A stretch of DNA of 64,000 bases, from NCBI GenBank assembly GCA_037893245.1, contig JBAIAA010000028.1, forward strand, positions 1,674,001-1,738,000, in the 5' to 3' direction. Shown one piece after another: positions 28,657 through 40,500 of this stretch. The notes below the pieces were generated by a model. That model was not told the origin of the DNA. It was given only the letters and a program-made list of their open reading frames with translations, and ran no database searches. Made by a program: the position numbers and the translations under genes. This stretch comes from Crossaster papposus (taxonomy: Eukaryota; Echinodermata; Asteroidea; Velatida; Solasteridae). The first letter of the stretch is position 1, and the number at the start of each line of letters is the position of its first letter.

Positions 28657-29076
28657 TGTGACCTGTCATCACAAAATGAGCGAAAGTCGCACGGAGTGAT
28701 TTCCCAGTACGGCCAGTCAAAGTCAAAATTTGAAGGGGTGGTCGATTTTGAGATTATATGGTTTTTTTAAAGACTAAATCCCCAACAATCAATTCCCAAT
28801 TTTTCAGGACGATCAGATACAAAAAAATTGTTTTTGAGACAATTTTGACTATGCCTTTCTATGCCTTTCACACAATTTCTCGCAAGAAATGACCGTTTTC
28901 TCATAATCTCTGTATTAAGACTCCAGACTAAAAAATTTAAATAAAAAAATATCGAGTATCAAACCTCCAAGTGTTATATACCATGGGAAAGCTCTGTTTC
29001 CACAGAATTTAGAAATACCCATATCTCAATTTTTTATTTTGCCGACTTTACGCTCATTTTGTGATGACAGGTCACA
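28657..29076 (-). mobile_element. TGTGACC-type element, copy with empty TTAA site
   Basis: The ends TGTGACCTGTCATCACAAAA and GTGATGACAGGTCACA enclose 420 bp that align, in reverse, with 53372-54077. It contains TCTGTATTAAGACTCC, the uninterrupted form of the site that holds an insertion in the other copy. It lies about 440 bp after the ADSS stop. Confidence 0.85.
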
Positions 29077-29112
29077 TATGCCAACTGCACCTACCAATTA
29101 CCTCTTTTCCCT

Positions 29113-29430
29113 GTTAAAGGTAGGATACACTATTTGCAGATATAAAAAATCTTTAATACCAAATTATTAAGATATATCTTACTTATTTGAAAGTAAAGAA
29201 CGATTGTAGGCTAGATATCCGGTAATTGTTTAAAAAAATGAATTTTATAAAAACAAATCACTGAAATACTCGCGAGTAATTTTCTTGCGAGTACTTGAGT
29301 AGCAAAATCCACTACTCTCCCGGCATTGAGATCTGACTGTGTTTTACTAGTCTGTATGCAATGCATGGCAGGGGAAGTGGAGGTTTCGACTGTCTGTGAC
29401 TGAGTGAACACTTTAACAGATATTTGGTGT
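29113..29430 (+). mobile_element. AGGTAGGATACAC-family element, copy 3, with hAT-related insertion
   Basis: TTAA-AGGTAGGATACAC begins at 29113 and the internal GATTGTAGGC...TAGATATCC follows. From about 29268 the text (ACTCGCGAGTA...CTTGAGTAGCAAAA) matches an end of the hAT element at 48170-49487. The usual right terminus was not found. Confidence 0.6.
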
Positions 29431-31387
29431 TTTTATTGGCCTATTTATGAGAAAACCTCCAGAAATGCATTTTTGTTGTAATTTTGTTGTGCATTTGTAT
29501 ACACATTGTACATACATGTATGCAGGTATAAATGATGTATGTAAATAAGGCTTTTTCTTGACAAAAATGTCTTAAAAAAATATCCTAACTTAAGAGCACC
29601 CATTACAATTTTTTAAAGACTGTAGATAACATCATGAACTAACTTTTGAGAAAATATTTCGAAATTTAAAGGCGACACATTTTCATAATTTATGGTCGAA
29701 TGACCTTTTGTAACATATTTTCTCTATGCTTTATGGTACGATTAAGATTTAATTTTATGAAACGAAAACCATTTGGAAGTCGTGCTAATTAGTTTAAAGT
29801 TCACTGGTCCGTATCTCAACAACGAACGAGCTAAATTTAAAAAAAAATCAGTTCTGGGCATTTTTCATATAGGCCAATCATAACACCAAATACCACTTCA
29901 ATCTGCACGGGTCGAATACAAAGTCACGTTGAATTGACACGAAATGACCCTATTAGTAAATCACAAATACTTGGTGATGTAGTGTGATGAAAAACCTGAA
30001 ATTTTGTTGAACATTGTTTAATCATAACCTTGTCTCGCAGGAGATGTCTGGAAAAGCTTTACGCAAAGGACAATTTTGCATCTTTTGAAACTCTAATTTC
30101 GTCGCTTTTTAAAGTACATGTAAGAATTAAATCGATTTGAATTGTACAAGTAATTTTAGATATGTAAGATGTCCGAAACAATTTTTTTTCCCAAGTGGAG
30201 CATGTAGTTTGCTATGGATTGTTTAAGGAGAGTGTCATTAGGCAAATGTCTTGACTAAATCCGAAAGTGCACCAGATTCCATTTAACAAATAAAATTCAG
30301 GTTTTTGAATAAAAAAAAAAAAGAGATGTATATTTACATAAAAGATACAAAACATTTGAAATGTATCACGTATTGTACACAATTTGTCAATTTTTGAATT
30401 GTGAAATTTATATGTTTTGAGGGTTTTGTTTTTTAAATTGTGTGGCCAACTTTTTTTCAGACCATTCTTAATTGACATCTGGCAAATCAGGATATCTGTG
30501 TTTCACACAAATACAAATGTAGTAAATATGTTGAAGCAGACATTAGCTGTAGCTGCAAATGACTACTGAAAATGTGGACAGAGGCAGCTGTATTTAAAAT
30601 GCAACGGTTGATTTTCTTGGTTCTACTAAAACTTTTATAGGTACATGTAATCTATTTTTCGGTAACTTTATTTTTTTTAATTGTTAGAAGTTGTTAATAT
30701 GTTTATTAATAATACAGGTTGGCAAGCGGATGACAATTTTATGTTTAATCATGTGAATTTTTGGAAGTACCTTCAACTTTTATTGTTTGTATCTGTGTAT
30801 ATTTACCATTTGCACATTATTTTGACTATGTACTGTTTTTTCCATTATGCTATGTAGATTTTGTTTGTTTGTGTAAACAGCTACTAACTTAGATGCTTTG
30901 AGCATTGGGCTTTAAATGCGATCATAAAAAAAATAGATTTGGAATAATTCTCTTAGCCTTAACAATCCTTATCCAGTCAAAATCCAACACCAGGTTTTGT
31001 TGGAATCTGTTAGGATGGGTACTGAACCCCTAAAGTAGTCGTCTTTTTAGGCATGCATCTCGAATCAATCCAACAGGTTGTGTGTACAGTTTGCCATATG
31101 GTGTTGGAATTTGCAAGGATGGGTATGGTTCCTATTAAAATACAGTAGGGAGTTAGGGTTAAAAGCCCCAAAGTTATTTTTTTTTCCTGCCCAAGGACAA
31201 ATTGATATTTTCTTTTTATAACATCATTTGTACACAGGCACACCATAATACAATTGGTTTGAGGAGCTACACAAAATCAGTCAAGCATTCGTAGCCCTAT
31301 CTTAAAACTTAAAACTAAAGAGCTGTAGACTTAACAATGAATCCATACATTTTTGCTGTAACTGTATGAAAATGTTGAAATTGCAAC
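29431..31387. other. Intergenic or ADSS 3' region, no gene seen
   Basis: AT-rich sequence with AATAAA-like hexamers (near 30287) and two loosely related GTTGGAATnTGnnAGGATGGGTA blocks at about 31000 and 31105, next to a TTAGGG-TTAA end at 31154-31162. No coding exon is supported. Confidence 0.4.
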
Positions 31388-31567
31388 ATCTTATTGTATC
31401 ATCTTATTGTATCATCTTATTGTATCATCTTATTGTATCATCTTATTGTATCATCTTATTGTATCATCTTATTGTATCATCTTATTGTATCATCTTATTG
31501 TATCATCTTATTGTATCATCTTAATGTATCATCTTAATGTATCATCTTAATGTATCATCTTATTGTA
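31388..31567 (+). repeat. Minisatellite, 13-bp unit x~14
   Basis: TATCATCTTATTG repeats perfectly for about ten units. Three units then carry TAATG instead of TATTG before the last returns to the first form. Confidence 0.95.
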
Positions 31568-31976
31568 TTATTTAATATCAGCCATCCACTTTACTTTTTT
31601 TTCAGAATTATGCTGTTGTTTTTGTTGGTAAAACTAAAAGTGCTTTGAAAAATATTGACTTGAAACTTGTTAAAGTGCAATTGTTTTGTCAACTGGAAAT
31701 TTAGTGAAACTTGGATGGCCCGGTTCATCAGGGCAACAAGGATAACCTAAAAACCAAACAGCTTTTGCACATTTATATTATTTTTTCCTTTTAAAAGTTT
31801 TCTTTATTGATCCTTTCCTTTATTTTGTCTTGATCCTAGTAGTCGTTACATAATGTTTGCTGTAAAATATAATGGATATGCATTTTAATTCATCGCCCTG
31901 ATGTATAGTTGGGATTGAAATAAATCGTGGGTTTGAAAATTAGACTGACAATTTGTTTCTCTTAATCAAAATCCCT

Positions 31977-32218
31977 AAAACCAGTTCGGGCCGGATGACG
32001 TATATAAACGCAAAGTTTTCCCTAGATTCAAAACGGATGACACATAAACACGCCACGAGCAAGGCCAGAAATGTCTGACGGCAGCGAGCAAGGCCGGAAA
32101 TGCGTGGGTGTGCTTCCCGGTACTATCCGCCTGAAGCCTCTTCGGATCGAGTTTCGTTAAAAATAATCCCGCGCGTCGGCTTAGTGATGTTAACATAATC
32201 CTGGCGCGAACTGGTTAA
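31977..32218 (+). mobile_element. CCAGTTCG-family element, copy 4
   Basis: CCAGTTCGGGCCGG at the left and GGCGCGAACTGG-TTAA at the right. The left flank reads TAAA where TTAA is expected. Confidence 0.85.
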
Positions 32219-33094
32219 CAAAAACCAGCTAAATATCAGTCAAAAACAACAAAAATCATCTAAAAATGTGCTTTGTAACCCTGTGTTTGTCGAGGAAGAA
32301 TTGTCATGCTAAGCATTAGGTTTTTGTTAGCATCTCCATGAAATTGGCCTCTGTTCTCTGCCGCAGCTCGAAATCAACGCAAAATGGTATATGTACATTG
32401 GAAATAAAAAGAGGTATAAAACGGGCGGCGCGCAGGTGGAGTACTGTCTTGTCCACGGTTTCTTGGAGACGGATGTACTGTGGTTAGCACACTCAGTGGG
32501 AATTGAATCTTTAGTCGGACCTACTACTAACAGGGTCGGACGCTTGAAATTAAAATTTTCTTAAATGTTTGTATTCATCCCGACAATAAACTTGGACACC
32601 AAAAAAAGTCGATGAAAAATGAGCATATAGACATATTAAGAATGTGCCATTGTGCCCCCTGTGTTCAAAATCCCGGCCGGCTGATGTCCACGCATTATGT
32701 TTTGCATAAAATCTGGTTAAGGAGTGACGTCACAGGTCAAATCGCCTTAGAACTTTGTGACCTGCGACGTCTCCTTAGCCAAATTTTACATTTAAATACA
32801 GTTAATTATAAACAGAGGGCACATCGTCTATAACTCAACTCATAAGCTGTTGTGAAAGGCTGGGTAAAGTTGACAAAGTAATAACAAATAGCATCATTGC
32901 TAAAATACTGAATATTCATGACGCGAGGGGTCTAGAGACGCCCATTTTTTTACCCTAACCCATAGGGAAAATAAACTACGCCAGCGGCGGCGTTGAGTAT
33001 AATGGCTGCAAGTCGGGTACATTGCAAATAAAAAAAGAAGTAGAGAACGGGCGGAGGTTTAGGAAACTATATTCAGTTTTGTTTGCCTTCAGTT

Positions 33095-34322
33095 GTCCAG
33101 GCAAAATACTTAATTTTGTTTTGTTGACCTCAAACAAATTGCAACAAACTGTTTTTTCACCACAGTGCACTTCTATAAGGTCCCTAAAATGACATAATAA
33201 AAGTCTATAAAAATGCAAGTGGCGGTAATATGTATAATTTGCATAAATCTTTAATCCCTGCCGTGTAATATGTTTATTCCCATATTTGGGTATATATTTT
33301 ATTTAATTTTTTTGAAAAGTTTATGTAGGAGATTCTACTTACACATCCTTACTTCAATAACATTTTTTTAAAGCATGTAAGTGACTAAATAATTATGAAA
33401 ATAGAGTAATGGTCCAAAATGACTACAATACCCTATAATTTGCACGCATTTACCTTGTCTCCAGATATCATCAAGTAGTCAGTATTGACGAGCTTCAAAT
33501 TCACCAAGTTACTTACTGGCACAGTTATCCTATTAAAACCTTATGGAAAATCATATGAACAATGATAACATTATGATATTTAGCCCAGCAAACAAAAACT
33601 GGGGAAAATGGTGTGTCCATAAATTGAGCTAAAAAGAAGATGAAGGGTTGCCTAAGGTGAGAGACTTAAGTTCAAGGAAACCCACCTAAATTAACGATAT
33701 TTGTTGCTTACAATAATCATATCTATGTTAAAATGTATTTTGGGGATTTCCTTGAACTTGTTCAAGTCTCCCATTTTAGGCAACCCTTTAACTACTACTT
33801 TTCCGCCCAATTTATGGACACACCATTTTCCCCAGTTTTTGTTTGCTGGGCTAAATATCACAATGTTATCATTGTTCATATGATTTTCCATAAGGTTTTA
33901 ATATGATAACTGTGCCAGTAAGCAAATTGGTGAATTTGAAGCTCACCAATACTGACTACTTGATGATATTTGGAGACAGTGTAATGTGCGCACATTAAGG
34001 TCACGAAGTTGTCATTTCGGATAATTACTATGTTCTCATAATTATCCAGTCACTTGCTTTAGAAGATGTTATTGAAGTAGAGATATGTAAGTAGAATCAC
34101 CAAAATAAACTTTTCAAAAAATACAAAATATATATATACCCAAATATGGGAATAAATATATTACGCGGCAGGGATTAACGACTTATGCAAATTAGTCATA
34201 TTTCCACCACTTGAATTTTTAAAGACTTTTAATATGTCATTGTGGGGCCCTTTTAGAAATCCATTGTGGTGAAAATTGTTTTGTTGCAATTTGTTTCAGG
34301 TCAAAACATATTTTTCCTGGAC
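33095..34322. mobile_element. 1.2-kb palindromic element, copy 1
   Basis: GTCCAGGCAAAATACTTAAT at 33095 returns as the reverse complement ending TTTTTCCTGGAC at 34322, with matching blocks throughout (TTTATTCCCATATTTGGG / CCCAAATATGGGAATAAA; CCAGCAAACAAAAACTGGGG on both arms). The apex is near 33650. It ends about 260 bp before the NAA40 start codon. No ORF is credible. Confidence 0.88.
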
Positions 34323-34439
34323 TACAGCCAGACCTTTTAAATAAGTAAGGTAAACAATCCTAAAATCCTAAAATTTTCAGGAATTTTGGGACGGAATACT
34401 CCCGTTAAAACATAATTACTGGAGACAAGAATTGTAAAA

Positions 34440-34585
34440 CAACCACATGTTTTCCCGCGGCGCGGTGGAACTGAAAAAAATAATTACCGGGAATTTCGCT
34501 ACACTTTTCGCCCAAATAACTGAAATAAGATTTTGGGTTTCATTTATTTGGTACTTGACTTTTGTCATTTTGAAATTAGACGGCT
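34440..34585 (+). promoter_or_regulatory. Probable NAA40 promoter and 5' UTR
   Basis: A short CpG-bearing stretch (CCCGCGGCGCGGTGG near 34455) lies about 130 bp before the NAA40 ATG, in otherwise AT-rich DNA. No TATA box is evident. It is squeezed between the start codon and a 1.2-kb palindrome ending at 34322. The transcription start is inferred, not shown. Confidence 0.4.
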
Positions 34586-34591
34586 ATGGGG
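34586..34591 (+). CDS. NAA40: NAA40 exon 1 coding part (Met-Gly)
   Basis: Only six coding bases, ATGGGG, are followed at once by a GTAAGT donor. Joined to exon 2 they give MGRKSAKGKEKK, matching the family start MGRKSSKAKEKK. Met-Gly followed by basic residues would permit N-myristoylation, which is known for some family members. Confidence 0.88.
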
Positions 34592-37500
34592 GTAAGTATC
34601 CCTTTTCACCTGTACTAGCTTGAGAATTCCAGCTCTAAACTTATGGCATGGCCTGCCCTGGCGATGCCGATGGCGTGCATGGGGAGTTTCGATGGCGTGA
34701 GAATCTCCCATTCGATCACCGAATCATGAACTAGTTTAAATTAGAGCTAGAATCGGCTTACATGCGTGTGCACCTAGTCAACTCGTACCCGAGTCAACTC
34801 GTACCCAATTCAACTCGTATCCGAGACAACTCGTACCCGAGACAACTCGTACCTGAGTGAGTCAACTCGTACCCGAGTCAAATCTGCCAAACTAGGGCAA
34901 CTCGTACTCCCCTGGCCCTAGTTCGGCAGATTAATTAATTTTCTTCCTCTTTTTACCATGTCCTGATCTAGGACTACATTTTAATGTTTTACTGTATTTT
35001 GTTTTATAATAATTCATTTGAATTTTTTTATTCATAATCTAGATAGATGACTGGTGTGCCCATACTGTAAATATGTCGGAGGGTTTGCGATAATAACATT
35101 TCCTATTCTGACAACGTGTACAAAATTGAAATAGTTACTAACATTTTACTTTTCACTTTTTACTTTTCATTTTTCAAATATTATCAAATTTATGTTGATG
35201 TAAGATTTTCTCACATTTCGGACGTTACAATATGGCAACTTTTGATGAGTTTTTCAGAACGCTGTCGCCGATTTTCTGCGGCCATTTTTCCATTTTTGTT
35301 GAAATGACCCCTAAGCAGGGTGCCCGCGGGGTTGAGTGTCATAAAAAATGATTAATTTCCAATAAAACTGATAGCAAAACTCAGTTTAAAAGGCTAGATG
35401 TCACGTTGAAGAGCTGTTGTTGGTGTGGACTGTGGAGGCCTTTTATACAATTAAAATTGATGGACTAGGCACCGAGAAAAGGGTTTTTGTAGCTCGTTAA
35501 CAAAACAAAACCCAAAAATCTTGGGTTTGTAGCATTTTTATGAAGGTATTAGTACCCGGGGATTTCTTCTCTAGTCTTAACCAGTTCGCGCCGGGATTAT
35601 TTTAACATCGCCGAGCCGACGGGCGGGATTATTTTTAACGAAACTCGATCCGAAGCGTGTTCAGGCCTATAGTGCTGGGTAGCACACCCACGCATTTCCG
35701 GCCTTGCGCGCTGCTGACATATATTTCCGAACTTGAACTTGGCGTATATATTCGTCATCCGTTTTGAATTTGGGGAAATTTTTGCGTTTATATTCGTCAT
35801 CCGGCGCGAACTGGTTAAACTCATAAATGGATTTATTAGCTTATTTTCTGTAAAAAAAAGTAAAAAATTCTAGCTAGATCAGTAGATGCACTTAAAAAAT
35901 AAATAAAAATTGGTCAGTTGGTGATGTCGCGATTTTAGCTAAGAGGTGGGTAGGGAGGGGGGGGGGGGGGGGGGGGGGAGGGAGGGGGGGGGGGGGGGGG
36001 GGGGTGGAGAAGGAGAAATGGGGATGGTGATTTCAATTTAAAAAAAATCTTAACATTGAACAGCTTTCTAAGACAGTATTGAGAATTGATATCAAGATTG
36101 TTAGGCCAAGGGATAAGGTCTAATAAAATAAATTTTTAATTGGATCACATAGAAGCTATGGTGCGATGATTCTTTATAATGTTTTGTTTGCTTCAGCGTG
36201 TTTTTCTTGGGGTGTAAGACCTAGTCAGACCCTTCTGCTGGATCTTCCAAAGAAAATGGTATTTTGTTTCAATTAAATGGTTGAAATGGCATTCCAATTA
36301 ATGTGGCTTCATGAATAAGGCCAAACAGAGGTACGTTCGTCTGTCGGACCAATGGTAGCATTAGATCCAGAGAATCAGGGTTTCACCAATTGCCTTTTCT
36401 TGTAAATTTGTTTTTTGTATTTCTCTAATCTAGAGCTTTAATTTGATGTATAATTTTGTCATGTTTCAAATGACATACATAGGCTACTGGTGACTGTACA
36501 AAGGTCTTTGTCCAACTAGCCAGGACTATTTCATCAAGAATATCTATTTATTTAATTGGATTTTTTGTTATCGATTTGTTATTTAATTTATATTTTTATT
36601 AAATTTTTTAACCAGTTCGCGCTGGGATTATATTAACATCGCCGATCCGAGGCGCGTGATTATTTGTAACTGATTATTTGTAAACAAGATCCGAGGCGGG
36701 TTCAGGCCGATGGTACCGGAAAGCAAACCCACGCATTCCGGCCTTGCTCGCTGCTGACAGACATTTCCGGCCTTGCTCGCTGGTGACAGACATTTCCGGC
36801 CTTGCTCGCTGCTGACAGACATTTCCGGCCTTGCTCTTGACTTGTCATCTGTTTTAAATCTGGGGAAAACTTTGCGTTTTTATATACGTCATCCGGCGCG
36901 AACTGGTTAATTACATGTATGTCTTTTTACTTGGTATTAATATATTTTGTATTCAATTGTGTTTTGGGGGATAGATTTTTTTACATTAACCTTTTTAGGG
37001 AAATTTTAGGGCAACTTTGGCAGATGGTTTATAAAATCTAGTTTGATGTTATTTTTAAAACAAATACAAAATACAAGTAAAACCATAAAATAAGAAATAT
37101 TGGGAAAAGTTTCAAAAGTTTCCCCCTGCGTGCCAAAATTATCCCATTTTACGGTAACATATTGACATCTTAAAAGTTTTTTCTTGGTCCTCTATGCTTT
37201 AAGATGCCGAAAGGCATTTTTTGACGACTAAAAGACAGTCTTTCCAACGACTAAAAGACGTCATTTGACGACATACATGTAAAGACGCGCTAATGTGTTT
37301 ATCGGATTGGGTTGACTAAGCCAAACCGATCTGACACATTAAACATATAAACCGAATAAATCAACCAAAACTTGCCAACACTTTTAATTGAAGTTTTGTT
37401 TCATCAATTTTATCTTAGAGGAAATCTGCCAAAGGGAAGGAGAAGAAGTTGAAGAGGAAAGTGGTAAAACAATTAGATAGGGTTAAAACAAAAATGAAGT

Positions 37501-40500
37501 ACTTTCATCTTATGCAATAGACCAGTTTCCTAATAAATTCAAATTTATGCACGCATGTGCATAAATAGGCCAAAAGGTTTGAAGCAAAATCTGTGATTCA
37601 CGCCGTGATTCAGTGGCTGCGATTCTGCCAGCAATGTGGTGGATGGTACGCCCCTAAAAAAGTCACAGTATTTTCTTTGACTCGTGGAGGTAAGGAGGTC
37701 TGCTGATTTCCCTCGACCTCGTTGATTTTGTCCCCATAAAACGTATTTAAAGCAGAAAGTATTACCTACAGCTGTATGATGATTTCCGAAGACAAATCCT
37801 GGAGAAATTGAGAGAAAATTATAATTTTTGTTGGACTCCTGTACATTTTCAATGGGCTGTTTCACTTCTTGCCTATCTATGCGCATTCGTGCATGAAATT
37901 AATATGAATTTAATAATCCAATTATTGGCAAACTCTCTGCCCTTGTATTAAGGATTGCCAACTTAGAGTGAAGTCAGTGAATAAGACAAAAGTGAAAACT
38001 CTTTATCACTTTATCATGATATGTTAAATGTGACCCAGCACGAGTAAATGAGACACTTTGAGGCAAAAATTAAATTTGAGATTTTGATTTCATCATTTAA
38101 AGCTAAACAAGCTTTAAATGATGAAATCAAAATCTCAATTTTTATTTTTGCCGCAAAGTGTCTCATTTACTCGTGCTGGGTCACAAATATGCTGAAAGCA
38201 GCACACAGTGGATTTCAGTGTCTACACACATGTACAGGTCTATGCATTCAAATTCTATATTATTTATCAGTATTTGTATTCTCGGAAAGAATTCCATATC
38301 TTAACATCGGATGTTGTTATGCTGAAGATATTCCAGCTTTACCACAAAGGGCGCCTAAATTTCAGAAGTTAGACAACACACTTTTTGGAAATAAAAAAAC
38401 GTTCTGTTTTTTTCTGGACAAAGCCTTTTTTTCTGTCGTGGCTCAAAGGTTTTGTATGTAAGAACTCGGATATTGAATTATTTTCGTATTGTCAGATAAT
38501 GTACGATATTGCGATTCATCAACACATCAATTGATTCACCCCGTCCAGAATTTCTTGGAATAGTCCAATCAGAAACTGTCAGAAAATTACCTTTACAATT
38601 TAAAGTGGCCTGATATTTCAGCCTAGAAAACTACGAGTCTCTCCTCCTAGCCCCTATTCTTATATCCCAAGCTCCACCCCAATCTAATCTACTTGTAACC
38701 ACATTCCCTGTGGCTTCTGAGATGTACTCTGCCAGGCCAACCTGACGTGAATGTTTTGCTTGAATTCGTGATCTAGGAGCAGGCTTGCCTGGCTGCTTCA
38801 CAAGTCATTGTTGATGCTGCTAATGCACTTGATGATCCCATGGAGAGCCTAGCACCATTCAAGAAATACAACAGAAATGGGTGAGTTAGGCCAATTAAAA
38901 ATAAAAACATGTTTAGCGTCCTGCCTTTTTGAAAAAAAAGGAAGGAGCCACTTTTTTTCTTCAAAATGGCCGGCCGACAATTTTCAAGACAACCTGCCAG
39001 GCTTTTTTTTAAGATGATCTCTGGACAACAGACGTACGTACTAATGGACTATTTCCACAGCATGTACACAGTGATGCTAAAGTAAAAAAATACGATCTTT
39101 AAAAAAAATAAAAATTTAAAGATTTATAATTTATCATTTTTTTCCAGTTTAAAAAAAAAAAAAAAAAAAAAAAAGGAGGCGGCCTCAAAAAAGGAGGCGG
39201 CCTCAAAAAAGGAAGCGGCCTCAAAAAAGGAAGCGGCCTCAAAAAAGGAAGCGGGCAGGGACGCTAAACATGATTTTTTTTATTTGGCCTTGTATTTCAA
39301 TATTAGTTTTGGACCCTTCACCGACATGTATTTACACTGTATACTCGGTGATGCCCTGAGGGATTCTTTAAACAAATATCACTTACTCAGGTGGGACTCG
39401 AACCCACAACCTGCTTTCTAGTGCAGATGTCTAACACCACTCGACCACCGAGGTAGCCGGGGTCAACTGGCTGATTTGAATCTGATTAGCAATGATGCAA
39501 TTTAAGATGGAATTCATGTCGAGAAAGTTAAAGAGAAACGCGGCGTACTTTGATTTTAGACTTCTAGTGCCTTGTTATCTGCAGTATATGTTTTACCTCA
39601 ATTTGCACAGTGAGTGAAATTTCATCAATCTTTTAAATATTCTTTGTCTTAAATCTGAAGTTTAAGTACCTGTTTATAACGGCGTGGTGTCCAGGCCGGC
39701 TTAAGGGCCCCGGGAAATTTTGGTTACTAGATGCTCTTTGGTGCAATCTGAGGCATTTCCTGGCCAGTACGGTGAGCTAAATCCTTCTAGTCCAGGCAAA
39801 ATACATAATTTTGTTTTGTTGACCTCAAACAAATTGCAACAAATTGTTTTTCACCACAGTGCACTTTTATAAGAATTACATACTAAAAGTCTACAAAAAT
39901 CCAAGTGGTGGAAATATGTCTAATTTGCATAAATCGTTAATCCCTGCCGTGTAATATGTTTATTCCCATATTTGGGTATATATTTTATTTTTATTTTTTT
40001 AAAAGTTTATTTTGGCGATTATACTTAAACATCCCTACTTCAATAACATTTTCTAAAGCATGTAAGTGACTAAATAATTATGAAAATATAGTAATGGTCC
40101 AAAATGACTACAATTATACCCTATCATTTGCACGCATTTACCGTGTCTCCAGATATCATCAAGTAGTAAGTATTGAAGTGCTTCAAATTCACCAAGTTGC
40201 TTACTGGCACAGTTATCCCATTAAAACCTTATGGAAAATCATATGAACAATGATAACATTGTGATATTTAGCCCAGCAAACAAAAACTTGGAAAAAATGA
40301 TGTGTCCCTAAATTGGGCTAACAAGTAGGTGAAGGGTTGCCTAAGGTGAGAGACTTAAGATTTTTGTTGCTTACAATAATCATATCTACGTTAAAATGTA
40401 TTTTGGGGATTTCCTTTAACTTGTTCAAGTCTTCCATGTTAGGCAACCCTTTAACTACTTTTTAGCCCAATTTATAGACGCACCATTTTTCCCAAGTTTT

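Noticed and set aside
31388-31567. CRISPR-like array
   Set aside because: The 13-bp units are contiguous with no spacers, in animal DNA; it is a minisatellite.
38048-38461. 137-codon ORF
   Set aside because: It begins inside the perfect hairpin at 38029-38185 and shows no protein-family features.
39380-39456. Functional tRNA gene on the minus strand
   Set aside because: The T-arm is perfect but the acceptor stem is mismatched and the anticodon loop has eight bases.
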